Part shown: in pieces, positions 6,496 to 7,948 of the stretch | How positions within the stretch are numbered: position 1 is the first letter of the stretch | How the letters are laid out: every line of letters begins with the position of its first letter | Origin: Vulcanococcus sp. SFB_649D_100_25 | GTDB taxonomy: Bacteria > Cyanobacteriota > Cyanobacteriia > PCC-6307 > Cyanobiaceae | Length of the DNA: 7,948 nucleotides | Direction: 5' to 3' | Assembly: GCA_030833825.1 (NCBI GenBank) | Contig: JAURGL010000077.1 | Location: 1-7,948 of the forward strand | Notes under the pieces: generated by a model | Told to the model about the DNA's origin: nothing | Seen by the model: the letters and a program-made list of their open reading frames with translations, nothing else | Database searches by the model: none | Program-made: the position numbers and the translations under genes

Positions 6496-7948
6496 GGCAC
6501 TGATCGACCACCTCGCGGCTGTTGGGAGAAAGGGTTTCAGCAGCGAGGCCTTCGAGCGCCTCACGCATCAGCACGCTGCGCCGTGGTCCGTAGCTCTGCC
6601 AGCGGCTGAACACCTTCGCCATCCGTGATGCCGTGATCGGGTTACGCCGATCCACCGCAGCGATCTGCTCCGCCATGAAGCGATAACCGGCCCCATCGGG
6701 GGCATGGAACTGCATGGGATTGCCGGCAAAGCTGCCCAGCACGGCCCGCAGGGAATTCGGCGCGGCCGGATCGAAGCGGGGATGCTCCATCAACGCCCTG
6801 ATGCGGGACACCCCATCACCGAAGGGCGTGGCGGCCTGCAGGGCGAACCAGGCATCCAGGATCACCGGCTTGTCCTGCCAGCGTTGATAGAAGGCCTCCA
6901 ACGCGGCATCCCGCTCGGAACTGTCCTGGCACTGCAGGGCCCGCAGACCGGAGCGGGCCAGGCTCATCGAGGGCCCCTGCACCGCCGCGGCCGCTTCCGC
7001 CCGGGCCCCGGAATCACCGGCCGCAATGCGCCAGCTCCAGGCGGTGGCGGTGAGGGCCCGATCACCAACGCCATCGGGCCAGGCCAGCAGCCACTGGGGC
7101 CGGCAGCGCTCCAGGCTGTGCTCCAGGGGTTCGGCCAAGGCCTCCCCGAAACGCTCCTGAAGGGCCAGCAGCGCCTGGAACAGAGCCGGGGGATCCGCCT
7201 CACCGCTGCGGGCCAGGGCCGCATCCTCCAACTCGGGCAACCCGGGGAACGACATCAACACACTCCGGTAGGCATCGCACATGCCCACCTCCGCCAGGAT
7301 CCGCTCAAAGGCCGCCACCAACCCCTCCTCCAGCTCGTCGTTGACCTGGCCGAGGGCGCGATCGAGGACGGCATCACGGAGCAAGACCTGACCGGCATCC
7401 CAGCGGGCAAAGCTGTCGCTGTCGCAGGCCAGCAGATGGAGCAGCTCGCTGCTGGAGCGCTGCAGCTCAACGCGGATCGGGGCGGAGAAGCCCCGCGGCA
7501 GCGAGAGAGCAGGGGGATGGGCATGGGGTTCAAGGCCCACCAGCAGCACGCTCTGCTCCGGTCGATCAATCACCAAGAGCCGGCTCCCCTTGCCCCATTC
7601 CCCATGGGCGCAGGCCGCCCTGGCGGCATCGGCGTGCTCACCCGGAAATTGCATCAACAGGGGTTCGCCCCCCTGTCCCAGCAGCCCCAGCAACAGGGGG
7701 ATCACCTGGGGCTGCTTATCCGGCTGCCCAGGGGTGGGCGGCGTGTGCTGCTGGATGCGGAGCTGCAGGGTGCCAGCATCCCCATCCCAGTGGCGCTCAA
7801 TCTGCAGCGTGGGGGTCCCCGCCTGGCTGTACCAATGGCGGAACTGCTGGAAATCAAACCGCGGCAGCGCTGCACCCTGCTGCCATGCCTGCTCAGCGGC
7901 ATCCTGCATGGCCTGAACAAAGTCATTGCAGGTGGCGGCGGTGCCGTC
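6464..7948 (-). CDS. pepN: Aminopeptidase N (M1 family), C-terminal part, runs off the right edge
   Basis: PepN is a zinc aminopeptidase that removes N-terminal residues in cytoplasmic peptide turnover. The frame is open to the window edge. The visible 494 residues begin DGTAATCNDFVQAMQDAAEQ, matching E. coli PepN just after its catalytic domain. Then come FRHWYSQAGTPTLQIE and IQQHTPPTPGQPDKQPQVIP from the Ig-like (DUF3458-type) domain, followed by GFSAPIRVELQ, FARWDAGQVLLRDAV and a long helical C-terminal domain with WFALQAATP, HPRFDPAAPNSLRAVLGSFA, FHAPDGAGYRFMAEQI and RNPITASRMAKVFSRW. The HEXXH zinc site and the start lie outside the window. The visible part has the length expected for this region of the roughly 870-residue proteins, with no internal break. 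The last nine residues (SAAGSGAGR) form a short Gly/Ala tail. The gene converges on the GHL10 gene and overlaps it. Confidence 0.96.
   Translation of the reverse strand, partial: DGTAATCNDFVQAMQDAAEQAWQQGAALPRFDFQQFRHWYSQAGTPTLQIERHWDGDAGTLQLRIQQHTPPTPGQPDKQPQVIPLLLGLLGQGGEPLLMQFPGEHADAARAACAHGEWGKGSRLLVIDRPEQSVLLVGLEPHAHPPALSLPRGFSAPIRVELQRSSSELLHLLACDSDSFARWDAGQVLLRDAVLDRALGQVNDELEEGLVAAFERILAEVGMCDAYRSVLMSFPGLPELEDAALARSGEADPPALFQALLALQERFGEALAEPLEHSLERCRPQWLLAWPDGVGDRALTATAWSWRIAAGDSGARAEAAAAVQGPSMSLARSGLRALQCQDSSERDAALEAFYQRWQDKPVILDAWFALQAATPFGDGVSRIRALMEHPRFDPAAPNSLRAVLGSFAGNPMQFHAPDGAGYRFMAEQIAAVDRRNPITASRMAKVFSRWQSYGPRRSVLMREALEGLAAETLSPNSREVVDQCLSAAGSGAGR

Noticed and set aside
1..7948. 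Mobile element, CRISPR array, tRNA or defence system.
   Set aside because: No spaced direct repeats, terminal inverted repeats, transposase or integrase motifs or cloverleaf-like sequence were seen. The genes form an ordinary housekeeping set.

Overview
The window reads as a gene-dense piece of a GC-rich picocyanobacterial chromosome of the Synechococcus/Cyanobium type. Three things suggest this. One gene is a close match to the Slr1923/BciB chlorophyll-biosynthesis family. The PRPP synthetase has the N-terminal extension I recall from marine Synechococcus and Prochlorococcus. The HIP1 octamer GCGATCGC, very frequent in many other cyanobacteria, was found only once by eye (3534-3541). Genus-level placement is inference.

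Layout, left to right: the last codons of an unidentified rightward gene (to 79); malQ (4-alpha-glucanotransferase, leftward, 67-1549), broken by a one-base frameshift near 466-469; a BciB/FrhB-family iron-sulfur flavoprotein reductase (leftward, 1546-2730), which overlaps malQ by the four bases ATGA; a divergent intergenic gap; a membrane-anchored LytR-CpsA-Psr (LCP)-like protein (rightward, 2849-3811); a hypothetical protein (leftward, 3776-4285); prsA, ribose-phosphate pyrophosphokinase (rightward, 4367-5362); a secreted GHL10/YngK-like glycosyl-hydrolase-like protein (rightward, 5359-6495), which starts inside the prsA stop by a GTGA overlap; and the C-terminal 494 residues of aminopeptidase N (leftward, 6464 to beyond the right edge).

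The genes are mostly housekeeping: glycogen/maltodextrin turnover (malQ), chlorophyll side-chain reduction (bciB), cell-envelope functions (LCP-like, GHL10), nucleotide precursor supply (prsA) and peptide turnover (pepN). Two same-strand pairs, bciB-malQ and prsA-GHL10, are probably translationally coupled. All convergent gene pairs overlap at their 3' ends, by 13, 36 and 32 bases, with no room for classical terminators. No tRNA, rRNA, CRISPR, insertion sequence or integrase was seen, and no stretch of more than about 120 bases lacks a gene.

I did not find a convincing undescribed system. The points most worth a second look are the malQ frameshift, the loss of conserved arginines in the LCP-like protein, the uncharacterised protein beside prsA, and a palindrome over the probable prsA promoter.
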